A DNA stretch of 64,000 nt. Source: Diphasiastrum complanatum. Its lineage: Eukaryota; Streptophyta; Lycopodiopsida; Lycopodiales; Lycopodiaceae. Shown here one piece after another: positions 1 to 25,930 of this stretch. The stretch's first letter is position 1; each line of letters begins with the position of its first letter. The DNA lies in NCBI GenBank assembly GCA_029204225.1, contig CM055099.1, forward strand, positions 69,797,349 to 69,861,348. Direction: 5' to 3'. A program made the position numbers and the translations under genes. Under the pieces are notes generated by a model. That model saw nothing but the letters and a program-made list of their open reading frames with translations, was not told where the DNA came from and did no database searches.

Positions 1-783
1 TCTTGATTGCAATCATATTCACTGGAGTAGTAATCGGTGGTGGTTTGAGTCTTGTAGGACATTCTTTATGATAGTGTCCATAGCCACATTCTCTACAAAA
101 TGGTATAAACTTCTCTTTGTTTGGACATTCAACAATTCTGTGATTTTCTCCGCATGCAAAACATCCAAGTTGTAGTCTGGTCCATTGTCTAGTTGCTTGT
201 TGTTGCGCAGCGTCATAGATAGCATACTGCTCTGAAAGACGACTCTCGTGATCATTGCTATAGTTCCATTGCTCATTATCATGATAAAGTTTTGTTCCAT
301 TAGATTAGCAGGAGGAGCGGCATTTCAGCTCGCGTCTAATCCGTGTAAGTAGATCTGTTAAAAATCACATAATCAAAGCATCGCCATTGATTAGATCGGG
401 ATCACACTCAGATCTGAGGTGTTTAACCCGTTCAATATAATCTTGTGTTGCCTCTCTCTTTCCCATTTTAATTTTAGTAAAAAGAGATATTCCATAAATT
501 TTCTGGGCTTAAATCTTATGATGAGAGTAGCTTTAACCACTTCCCAATCCGTGTGTTCTGTTTCTTCTTGGTTATAAAACCAATCATGAGTAGCTCCAGT
601 TAAGGCCATAGGGAATAACTGAAGTTTATCTTGTGGAAAGACTTCGCCATAAACCCTACATGATTCATAAAAGATCTAGAGAAATCTGATGAGATCAAAT
701 AACCCATTGTATTTTGGTATATCTAAACAAGGAGACCTTCTAACAACAATTGGTGGTGGGTTCATTGGTCCTCCTTCAGCCAT
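1..783 (-). pseudogene. Ty3/gypsy-type gag, broken, runs off the left edge
   Basis: Read on the minus strand from the ATG at 783-781, this is a retrotransposon capsid (gag) gene, whose product would package element RNA into cytoplasmic particles. Residues such as LTGATHDWFYNQEETEH (about 609-550) match the plant Retrotrans_gag domain. Nearer the left edge two zinc knuckles follow one another (CFACGENHRIVEC and CRECGYGHYHKEC), each spaced CX2CX3HX4C rather than the common CX2CX4HX4C. The frame breaks near 470 and again between the capsid core and the knuckles, so no intact product is made. Protease and polymerase would lie beyond the window. The leader and primer site to the right belong to the same element. 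The class is fairly sure, the lineage is not. Confidence 0.75.
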
Positions 784-2117
784 AATTCCAAATTATGTCA
801 ATCAGATAATGAGATTGGATCTAGATTTTTCAAACAAAAATCCTATCTTAGATTAGATCAGATCTGTAAAATCTCTAGCACTTGAAAATAATCAAATTTT
901 TGATTTTCGGAAAATAGATCTTGATCAAGCGATCGCCACTAAAATGAAGATTTTTTCAAGATCACTATCAAATTATAACAGAATGCCTCAAAAATTTGAC
1001 AGAGGCTAGATCTGGTAGATCAGAACCTAGAAATAGTAAAGGCGAAGGTTGACTGGACGAGGGTTGACTCGGCGAAGGTTCTTCACTATTATTTTTGGTA
1101 ATAAATCATTGATCTGGATATTTTTATGACAAATCTGATAAAATTAACCTTCACCGACCGTACAATGGATACTTTTGACATAGATAAATATGTGGTAGAA
1201 CTCTTTGTGACAAAAATTGGGGTTTTTGCAGCTTGGCGAGAGTAAAAATTGACTTTTCAAAAGATTTCAATGGATCTAATATTCGTCGAACTCACAAATG
1301 ATGATTTACTATAAATAGAGTCCTCAAAGAAGTTAGCGAAGGTTTCGACAAAGGTTGCAAGAGTAATACTGTTATTTTTGCAAAAAAGAACCTTTTTTTG
1401 ACAAAAATAGATCAATATGACAATTGGCCTAAGCTTGATGTTCGCCCAACTCACTGATTATCAAAAATAGTAAGTAGGACTGACACAGACTTTGGTGAAG
1501 GTTCTTCTCAGAAAATTGATATTTTTGCAAAAAAAGTGTTAAACTTTTTCACAAAAGGTTACCAACAACTAGATGAACAGTTACTTTGGCCTTCTATTTT
1601 TGGTATTAACCTTCGCCGACCTGGCAGTAGATAGATTTGAATCAAATCTATGCACAATGAATCAAACGAAGATTCTTTCTGTATTTTTAGGGCTGATGGT
1701 CTTTTGGTGTTTTTTGATGGTTTTTTTGATGTTTTTGCAAATATGCTGGGAATTAACCTTCGTCCTTCAATGAAGGTTCTCTGAGTGAAACCAAAGGTGT
1801 TTGTTCCTGTAAGAGGGTAAAAAGTTATCAGTTATGATGACGATTTTGCCTCCTTTTTACTCAAATCTAGCATAAATGACCGATTTTGTTGTTTTTTTTT
1901 ATTTCTTAGATCCAAATGGATCTAAGAATTGTGATCTGAATAGCTTCCTCTACTCAACAATCAGATTAGATTTCAAACAAGAAGATCCACTCAAATCAAG
2001 TAAAATCACTCTCAATCAATCCTAAGATGCAATTTTAACCCTATTCATGCCAAAACAAGATGCCTAGTGCAAGCTAACATCCATCCAAACATGCTACAAT
2101 CTGAGAAATTGGCATAG
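784..2117 (-). other. Long untranslated leader of the gypsy element, with scattered GCGAAGG repeats
   Basis: This 1.3-kb AT-rich stretch between the gag start and the primer site has no coding potential I can support. A short motif related to GGCGAAGGTT occurs repeatedly in both orientations (near 1027, 1072, 1146, 1333, 1487, 1609 and 1753), often next to GTTGAC or GACC. By position it is the 5' leader of the minus-strand gypsy element. What the repeats do is unknown. Confidence 0.45.
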
Positions 2118-2136
2118 TTCCCTGGTAACGGCACCA
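2118..2136 (-). other. Primer binding site, tRNA-Asp type
   Basis: On the minus strand the sequence reads TGGTGCCGTTACCAGGGAA. It matches the complement of the 3' end of plant tRNA-Asp (TGGCGCCGTTGCCGGGGAA) at all but three positions. Several plant non-chromovirus Ty3 lineages prime with this tRNA. It lies in the right place, upstream of the minus-strand gag. Confidence 0.6.
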
Positions 2137-2872
2137 AAATTGTAGTGGCTTTATTTCCTATCCTATTTTTCAACCCAAGATTCAAGCACACAAGCACCAA
2201 GGAGATGAAGTTAGTCATCAAGCGGAGGTTCGATCCCATGAAAGCAATAGCATAAAATAAATCCAACATGCATAAATGATCCACAATTAACTCTAAAATC
2301 CATTAACACTAAGCATTAACTTTGCATCCATTAACACTATCAATAACACTACATCCATTAACACTAAATCCACAATGATGATAGCTTACTCTTTCCCTCT
2401 CTCCATTTCTCTCTCACAAAAAGCATAAGAAATAGCAATTCCAATAAACTTCATATCCAACAATTAGCAAATACAAAGAAAATATGAGAGATGGAGAAAA
2501 AGTGATAAAGAGCAAGGACATTCACAAATCCATTCCATAAGAGAGCCAATATGCTTGTATTGAAATGAAGATAGAACATGAACAATCATTCTAAATTGCT
2601 ACTTATATAGGAAATTGAGGAGATGGGCGTCCCAATTCCTATTAGCTAATTCCTACCTCCCTAACTATTCAAATTTAAAAAAGAGTGGGTACCCATTCAA
2701 TAATTGGAGGGAACGAATTTGAAATTCGAATTTGATGGGAACTCCTTTTATTCACCAACTTGACATTTAGGCCTACGACATTAAAAGTCCCGCAAAAAGG
2801 TCTAAAGTCCTTCTATTAACTTTCTAATTAATCAAATAACTATGTGATCATCGGGTTGAACTTCCACACACA
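2137..2872 (-). repeat. Putative 5' LTR of the gypsy element
   Basis: Sequence directly upstream of the primer site on the minus strand should be the LTR. It contains three short direct copies of a CATCCATTAACACTA-like word (2285-2375) and a partly palindromic AAATTCGAATTT patch near 2720. The inner edge is set by the primer site. The outer edge (near the CACACACA run at 2865-2871) is a guess, because the second LTR is outside the window. Confidence 0.35.
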
Positions 2873-2934
2873 AGGTGCCAAATCCTTCTCACTTATTAAC
2901 TAGGGTTAGAGTTGCCTCAAGATCCACAAACCCT

Positions 2935-3245
2935 CCAACAATGATAATGGTGATACTCATTCTAGTACTTTATGTCAATGACCTCATTATTATAGGAAGT
3001 AGTAGTGTCCTAATTGACAAGATAAAGAGGAGTTTGTTTCAAGAGTTTGAGAGGAAAGAATTAGGGCATCTTCAATTTTGTTTGGAAATTGAGATCTAGA
3101 GATAAGGTGATAGCAATTTCATGAATCAACGCAAGTATGTGTATGAGCTGTGTCATAAATTTAATATGCTTGATTGCAAAGTTGTTGTCACTCCCATTGC
3201 ATCAAAATATAAATTCATAACTAGTAGTGCAATAACATGCAACTA
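2935..3245 (+). pseudogene. Ty1/copia reverse transcriptase fragment
   Basis: A short plus-strand scrap of copia polymerase. Residues LYVNDLIIIGSS carry the reverse transcriptase active-site box as YVND instead of YVDD. KRSLFQEFERKELGHLQFCLEIEI follows, split here as KRSLFQEFERKELG and HLQFCLEIEI. After a stop at 3099, a second piece (NQRKYVYELCHKF then KVVVTPIASKY) continues the same domain to about 3230. Both ends are truncated, it has a stop, and the first catalytic Asp of YVDD is lost, so it is dead. No LTR was found next to it. Confidence 0.75.
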
Positions 3246-5640
3246 ATATTTAAACCTTCATAATGATTTTTTCATGTTATTCAAAAAACACTCGGTAAAA
3301 CAAAATTACCATTAGTTTTTCTGTCATAACAAAAACATAAACATTACGATGGAGGCAGATAGATTAAACATGTAACCTGCTAGCGAAGTATTTGATGAAT
3401 CACAAACAAGAATTCAACTATTCACTCATTTCTAGCAAGATCACACAGCACATTTTTTTTTCCAACATCAAAGCAATGAAACTATGTCAATTTCAACACT
3501 TAGCTCAAAGAACAAAAAGGATCTCTCACAAATTTTCAACAACTTGTCAGGAAAATGAAAAATTTGAGAAGATCACCACCAAGTCCAACTCACGATCAAA
3601 CTCGACCCCAACAACTTGTCACTGGTTGATAGAATCCAAAAAAGCAAACAATTTTTCCTTCTCCAAGATCCAAGCATAGCCATGATACCACTATAAATCC
3701 AATACAATCACCTAGAAAGGACATAAACATGCAAGAGTACTTGTTGCGATAAGAATCACCCCACCAACCGCCCAACAATCACCAATAGCAAATACCACCC
3801 TCGAGCCACCATCCTTATGCAAATACTACGATAGCAAGAGCGTAGAGAGAACAAATGATTGATAATCAAAATATGTCCACACAAAAAGGATGTGGGTCTA
3901 TACTCTCCCAAACACAATTTTTTTTCCTTCAAGAACTGTCCCTATACATGCAAGCTACAATACCCAATATAGGGAATCATTCACAAGTACAACCAAAATG
4001 TTTTAAAGTTGGTCATTCAAGTGGACTTGATGCAGGGACTTAGACCTATATTGATTATTAGCCTCAACGAGTTTATCTTCCATTAGGAGTAGTGAGAAGG
4101 TATGTTCACGTAGACATTGATCTTAGCATGAGCTCTGCAAGAGGGCTAGCACACACTAGTAACATGAGTTGAAACTTGGGGTGAGGACTAGAACATGTCT
4201 CATTGTTGAGTACTGTTTCACCCAATTCTCCTCATAGTTCAGTTTTGATTAAAATGCCTCCCCTCACTTTTAAGTAATAGCCAATCTTTGGTAATAGAAT
4301 GCTTTTGGGGACTTACATCATAGATTTAAAAGACTAAAGCTCCATAGCTAGCTTGACTCCAACAATTGGGGGGCTCAACTTGCTCAGAGGCTATTCCTAG
4401 ACATGTTTTTGCTAAGAGGCTATTCCTACACGAAGAAGGGTCCAAGAGATTGTCATCAAGACGACTCTTTTGCAAGCATTTTGGGACTCCCAAATTAGCC
4501 TTAAAAACACATGGGGGGTCCAAAATTTCCATGACCTTAGAATGATACAACTTGGTTGAGGATAAGTTGATAAGCAATGCTGGATCCCTTGATAGTCATG
4601 GACCTGCCACCACCATAACAAATATGAAACATCTCTCAAGCACCCACCAGCCTTCTTAGGGGCTCTTAACACTCTACCTATTCATCAAAAGGATGCATCC
4701 ACAAATTGGATACCCCCTTTTCTGAACTTAAGGGTGAAGGAAAACGATTTGACTTGTTATGCAAAACTCTAGTTTTGTGGTGGTAAGGGAAAATGGGAGT
4801 GATGTCGTCATCATTGGTAGTCGATCTTGCATTATGATTGATGGAGATATCCACCCCAACTCAGGGAGGCCCTTGGAGTCGAGGAGTTGATTTCCTCAAA
4901 AGTTGAATACCTATTCACCTCTAGTGACTTGAGATTGTCAATGGTTTGCATGTAAAAGGTGACAATGACTCCCTCAACTTAGGTTTGACATCATCTTCAA
5001 GGGATGAATGAGTTACATCTAAAGGAGCTCTTAGGTTCTCATTCCATGTAGCCCGTTCACCCAGGAATGGCATCACCTCTGCCAAGGTTGCCACTTCTAC
5101 GATCCACAGGTAAATGTAAAATGCTTTTCCAGGTACGCAATGATTCCTTGACTTGTTGAGAGAAAATGATGATGAGACAATGCCACAAATGGTGAAAAAC
5201 GATTTTTAAAGCCAAAATGATATCATAAATAGCATGATTAGGTGCTTTGCATTGCACATGAATCGTTGATCTCAACCCGAGCAACCTGGTCGCGTTGAGC
5301 AATTGATTATTGATCCTTTGCAAACCCATTCACCCTCTGACAGGTTGAGACATGAACAAGTTGCATGGAAAAGATGCAATTTACATGTTCACCTTCTTTT
5401 GATGTCAATTTATGGGGAGAGTTACATGGAAACAGCCCCTTACCCCCTTGGATGGCGTCACATTACCATGCCAGCCACAACTAGAGCCAGTGTTGCTTGG
5501 AATGAGTTACATGTAAAGGTGATGTTATCCCCTCGGAGTCTCAAATGCGACCATGGTGGCCCCACCTTTGCTTATATAATCACCCCTTGGTGTACAATGT
5601 ACATGGATGGATGCCTTCAATGACACAATGCCAAAGGTGG
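3246..5640. other. Gene-poor DNA, no feature recognised
   Basis: No open frame here looks like a known protein or has convincing splice structure. Between 4940 and 5530 a word related to GTTACATGTAAAGGTGA recurs in diverged form (near 4948, 5003, 5361, 5424 and 5505), which suggests an old repeat. I cannot assign it. Confidence 0.4.
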
Positions 5641-5649
5641 ACAGTCAAA

Positions 5650-5870
5650 AGTTAAGATTTTGCCACGTGCTCTATCGTGTTCTTGACACGTGGTGCACAT
5701 CCAAGTGAGCGTCGCTACAAATCTAAAGACGAGATTGAGCGCCATGGGTAGTGAGTGGACCGACCTTGCTCGTTCAGTATCACGATTGGTTAATCATTAA
5801 TCACCGCACTAATCGTGATTATAGTTAATTGAACCATGTTTAGCGAGGCTTTTAGACCTTTCCCGCGCCA
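5650..5870 (+). promoter_or_regulatory. Putative NDC1 promoter: two G-boxes and an E2F site
   Basis: Two CACGTG G-boxes lie at 5664-5669 and 5687-5692, 23 bp apart. A perfect E2F consensus, TTTCCCGC, lies at 5859-5866. E2F sites are common upstream of plant genes expressed in dividing cells, which would suit a nuclear pore gene. G-boxes bind bZIP and bHLH factors. No clear TATA box was seen, and the transcription start is not known. The sites are seen; their use is inferred. Confidence 0.4.
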
Positions 5871-6084
5871 GAAAGCTCGAGAAGGAGATAAAAAGAAGAC
5901 AGAGACGAGAGAACGACAGAGGGAGCATCAGTGGACGGATGGATCGATCCATTTTTGCTGGAAGCAACGGCAATGAGCTACTGGACTGATAATGTATAGC
6001 AGAACGGCAATAGCTCTTTAGTCTTTGGTCTTTTTGAGGTGTTTGAAGGATAAGAGCTTCAATGAATGCTTGAGGATAAGAGGA

Positions 6085-6470
6085 AGCCTGTATTGGATCG
6101 TCAGATATGCAGAGCAGAAGCTTCCAGACCGCGTGTAGATTTTAGTATTTATCAGCCATACCATAGATATCATAATATCTGCTTTGGAGGTCTGATTTAT
6201 GTATCAGGAAAAAAGCAAGCTTATAATGGATTGTCAGATATGCAGAGCAGGCCGCGTGTCAGTTTTGGCAGCCGTAATATTAACCTCATAGTATCTGCTT
6301 TGGAGTTCAGATTTGTAGACAGGAGGATATAAGGAGCTTGTCTTGGATTGTCAGATATGCAGAGCAGAAGGTTCTAGGCCGGATGTAGCAAGTTATAACA
6401 GCCATACCATAGATACCATAATATGTACTTTGGAGGTCAGATTTGTGTGGACAGGCTGTAGAACAGGCCG
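6085..6470 (+). repeat. Three degenerate ~125-bp tandem repeats just upstream of NDC1
   Basis: The word GTCAGATATGCAGAGCAG recurs at about 6100, 6233 and 6350. Each copy is followed by a related stretch containing CAGCC, CATAGATA or CATAGTAT, and CTTTGGAGGTC. The period is 133 then 117 bp. The third copy ends within 40 bp of the NDC1 start codon, so the array probably lies in the 5' UTR or core promoter. An ATG at 6066 opens an 88-codon frame across two copies, which would be an upstream ORF if transcribed. Confidence 0.7.
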
Positions 6471-6491
6471 TACGGTTTTAGATATCACCAT

Positions 6492-22165
<15,674 letters not shown>

Positions 22166-23869
22166 TTTGGACCATAAACGAGGTTATAGGTCGAGGTTGC
22201 AACCTTTCTGAGATTTTTTGCAGGTATTGACAGATTCAGGGAAAGGAACTAACTAACCATCCAAGGCGCAAGGCAAGTGTATAATTGAAAGAGAGTGATC
22301 TTAAGAGTGCCGACTATGCACATATAGGTTTTGATAATACTTTGTGCAGTAACTTTTATTTTCTGTGTTATAGCCATGACGTTCCATGCTTGATCATCCT
22401 TTGACATAGCTAGAATGGCTCGATACACCATCGTGGATAATCAGGTTACAGAATACTAAGTTGAGATTACAGTGTAACAAGAACTTTCTTAGCAGTGAGT
22501 TGAGAGAGGGGTTGGTTATGAATCTAAGAATTCTTTTGGATTCACAAAACTCACTTTGGTGACTCCGTATGTCAAATGGTTGTGAGCATCGTTTGGTGCT
22601 CACAGATTGTCAACCAGCAACCTCTATTTGCGTGGTGTCCCTTGAAGGTTTTCTATCAGAATGGGCTGTTTAAAAGGTTACTTTGCTATAAACATATGCT
22701 TTTCCTTTTGGGCCGTGAATGATAGGATCCTTATAGCAATATTGTGGACCTATGTGTTGCATGTGCATTGGGTCCACTGCAACAGCATTGTATTGTAAGT
22801 TAGTCAGCAGTCATTTACAGTTTTCCTCAATTTTATCAGCGATCAAGGAAAAAGGACCTGGTTTAAGTTTCTAAACCCAATGTTCAGCGTTTGTCTTTCT
22901 GGGAAGAAGTTCATCAAGGTTGGAGCGATGGTTTTGTTTTCTCATTCATGCTATTATTCAATCTCGAGGGTTCGTTTCATACGTCGTTTCGAAATGCGCT
23001 TGGAACGACTGGTTCTGGTTCGAAACGGGTTTTTTTTTTTTGGGTTTTTTTTTTTTTTTTTGAATGTGTTTTTTAGGGTTTACACATGTCATAGACAGTC
23101 CGGTAACAAGTAGATACATCCAATTTCATGAGAATGCTCTAGAGAATGCAATTCAAGAGGAGAAGCTTTAGTATCAGGATTCAGTATGTGGTCACTTCAT
23201 ACATATTACAGTCTCAATTTTCAAACATTCAGGAACTTCCAAAAATTGTAAAGTTTAAACAGTAATTGTAAAGTTGCAACTTACAAACTAATAACTATTA
23301 TCTATAGAAGTTAGAACTTTCAACTTTCAACTTACTACTTAGTACTTAGAAGTTACTAGTTAGTACTTACAAGTTTGAAGCTACAAGTTACAATTTACAA
23401 ATTACAAATTACAATGCATTGACCACTAACTTGGAAGTAACTTCAAGTTGGCAGTGGGCACTAAGTTCTAACTTCTAAGTAGTAAGTAGTAAGTTTTAAC
23501 TAGTATTAAGTAACTATTAACAATTTTGAATTTACAATTCAGACTTTAGTGAATCACAAATTACAATTTACAATTTACAATTCAAGAGTCAAAAGTTCAA
23601 ACTTTAAAGTTCAAAGTAAATTGTAAAAGCAATGATGCTATCATGTTGCATAAATAACAAGAGTGTCAAGCGTGGCCTCGGCCCTCAAGGCTCAAGCTTG
23701 AGGCCCCATGAGTTTGAAGAGTATAATTACTATGCTAGAGCCCTCAGCCTAGAGTATGCAACTAATAACTATCATCTATGATCTATGTTGAGCAGTAAGT
23801 ACTGAGCAGTGAGTGCCCTTCCCCCCAATGCCCATCCAGGCTCTAGCCTCTATGCCCGCCTCGGGCGTT
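22166..23869. other. NDC1 3' flank and AT-rich spacer
   Basis: The first part should hold the NDC1 3' UTR, but no clear poly(A) signal stands out. At 22970-23040 words such as TTTCGAAATGC and TCGAAACGGGT recall the 470-bp insertion at 16901, and 23108-23127 is a perfect 20-bp inverted match to 17335-17354. From 23180 to 23640 the drifting TTACAA and ACTTTCAAC words resemble the spacers of the hAT copies. Confidence 0.4.
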
Positions 23870-25930
23870 GTCGTCGTGGAGGCATTGGCATGTTCTCAGG
23901 CTCAATGTCATCCTCTCCATTAACCAAAGTCACTCTCATCTTCCTCATCCGATCTCTCATCCTCAGTGGCGGATTCCTCATCTGAGTCAAAGCTAGAGGG
24001 ACTCTCAGAGGTGTCTGCGACTGTTGCATGGCTCAGGCCTTCTCCTGCGCTCCTGGTCCTGCATGTTGCAGCTCGAGTGGTTGCATGGCTCAGGCCTTCT
24101 CCTGCGCTCCTAGATCCTGCGCAATGCACACAAGGAAATTGGAATCAAGACATAGGCTCGACTCTCAAGTCTCGACATGTCATATTACTTTTAAGTTTTA
24201 ACCTGCAATTTACAAATTACAAATTAGTAATCACAATTTACAATCTAGTAATCTACTATCTAGTATTTCAATTTTTTACAAAATTTCAAAGTACTAAAAG
24301 CCTACTAATGTAACGCAGTGGATCGGATTATTGGGCATCAAAATCGGCCTCCCGATGGAGTAGAGCATAGACATCCTCCTCCTCTTGTGATATTGTTGGC
24401 AAGTCCGGAATCTTTGCCACATCGATCTCATCGGGATCAACTTACAAAAATTGAAATTAAAACAAGATTTGGATTCAGTACTGGTGCACGATTTAAAAAA
24501 AATAGCAAATTTGAAATGTAAATGTTGAAAGCTGAAACTTGAAGCGAGAACACACTCCAATTTCTCACATGCAACTGTTGCGCAATCTTGTGAGAGGACG
24601 CGGATGACAAGTTTCAACTTGGGAACATCATTCCCATATTTCATCCACCATGAAACATGGCGCAATTGCCCTTCCCTCAGCATTATGTGGATCCACACAT
24701 GTGAGGACCGGTCAACACATGTGAAATGACACTTGTAATATTCAAATCCATTTAATTTAGTTTTTATTTGTGTCAAATATGCAATCTCATAGGAGTTAGG
24801 TCCTAGATTGTAGGAATCTAGAAGGTCAACATAAACCACCAATGGATGATATGGCAAATTAGATAGATCTTATCAAATATGGATATGGATGAGTACAATG
24901 AGCTGTCCTTGCACGACCGAAATTGAGGCACTCGGTCCTGAACATTCAACATTAATCACCATTCAAATTTCAAAATATATTAGTAAATACTAAATGCTTA
25001 CAAGATACTACTATTAAGTTTTAACTAGCAGCTAGCTTAAGTCTTAGACTTCAAAGTTATACATATTACATATACATACTACATAGATGAATACATATTA
25101 CATATTTGGGTCCTGAATACATATTACAATTTACTAATTACATAGTACATACCTGAATAAATTCAAGTCATCCATGAGTGCATCCTGATCCCTGGGATCA
25201 GGATAGATAGAGGAGACGTAGGAATGTCATCCTTGCCTGAGCTCTCGATCATGGAATTGATCCTCCGTCCTCCATAGTGGATGAAGCAAGCAAGCAAGCC
25301 ACGACATGCAGAGGTTGATGGAACCACTGTCATCTGCCTAGAAATAGGCCCCTTACTTCTTCTAGCCTGCAAACAATTAGAACTCAGGAGTGAAGTTTGA
25401 GGCTTGAGCATTCAAGTCTCAAGATTCAATAACTATTAAGTTTTAACTAAATTCTAATCATGAATGTCAATGAACATTGAAGATTCAAGAATCAACTTTG
25501 AAACTTTTAACGTAGTTACTAGACTCTAGTAATATACCTGTCAGGAGCCATGGTGGTGCAACTCTGAAGCTGCTCTCCCAGCTTATTCATAAACTCATAA
25601 AGAAGGCCTAAGGTGGGACCCTCTCTATCAGTAAGGCGAAGCACACTATAGATAGGCTACATGGATATGACAATGGAGAGTGCATCATCCCAAAATGAAG
25701 TCCCCATCATGATCTCCTCAAATCTCCTGGCCTTGGCCTCTCGTGATCGGCCCCACTCTGCCCAATGGGGTGAAACCACTGTCATCCTCAAGCTTCCATG
25801 CACTTTTATGAGCCGCTCCAAAACAATGAGCATATAGGCAAACCTAGGATGAAAGTCATGAAATAAGATTTGTAATTGGTCATAGCCTATTGGCAACAAG
25901 CAGGCTATACTATATAGCAAAATTTAAATT
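23870..25930 (-). pseudogene. hAT-type transposase remnant, copy 2
   Basis: Read from 25920 down, the first piece contains VLERLIKVHGSLRMTVVSP, WAEWGRSREAKARRFEEIMM and GTSFWDDALSIV, then LGLLYEFMNKLGEQLQSC. A further exon-like piece lies at 25411-25163. The dimerisation domain follows at 24700-24500 (VSWWMKYGNDVPKL, RVLSQDCATVACE), where a two-base loss shifts the frame just inside the CERNWS-type signature. A short exon (about 24439-24335) reads DPDEIDVAKIPDLP and EEEDVYALLHREA and is homologous to exon 12800-12908 of copy 1. The last exon is an acidic tail (SFDSDEESATEDERSDEEDE) preceded by a duplicated RSAGEGLSHAT unit. This copy keeps the catalytic-to-dimerisation region that copy 1 has lost. 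It is broken and not active. Confidence 0.7.
24027..24117 (-). repeat. 30-bp tandem pair in the hAT tail exon
   Basis: TGCATGGCTCAGGCCTTCTC and the following CTGCGCTCCT occur at about 24027 and 24084. On the minus strand they encode a duplicated RSAGEGLSHAT peptide in the acidic tail. Confidence 0.75.

Noticed and set aside
4326-4672. Overlapping minus-strand frames of 83 and 86 codons
   Set aside because: No domain, no splice structure, and surrounding DNA shows no sign of a gene.
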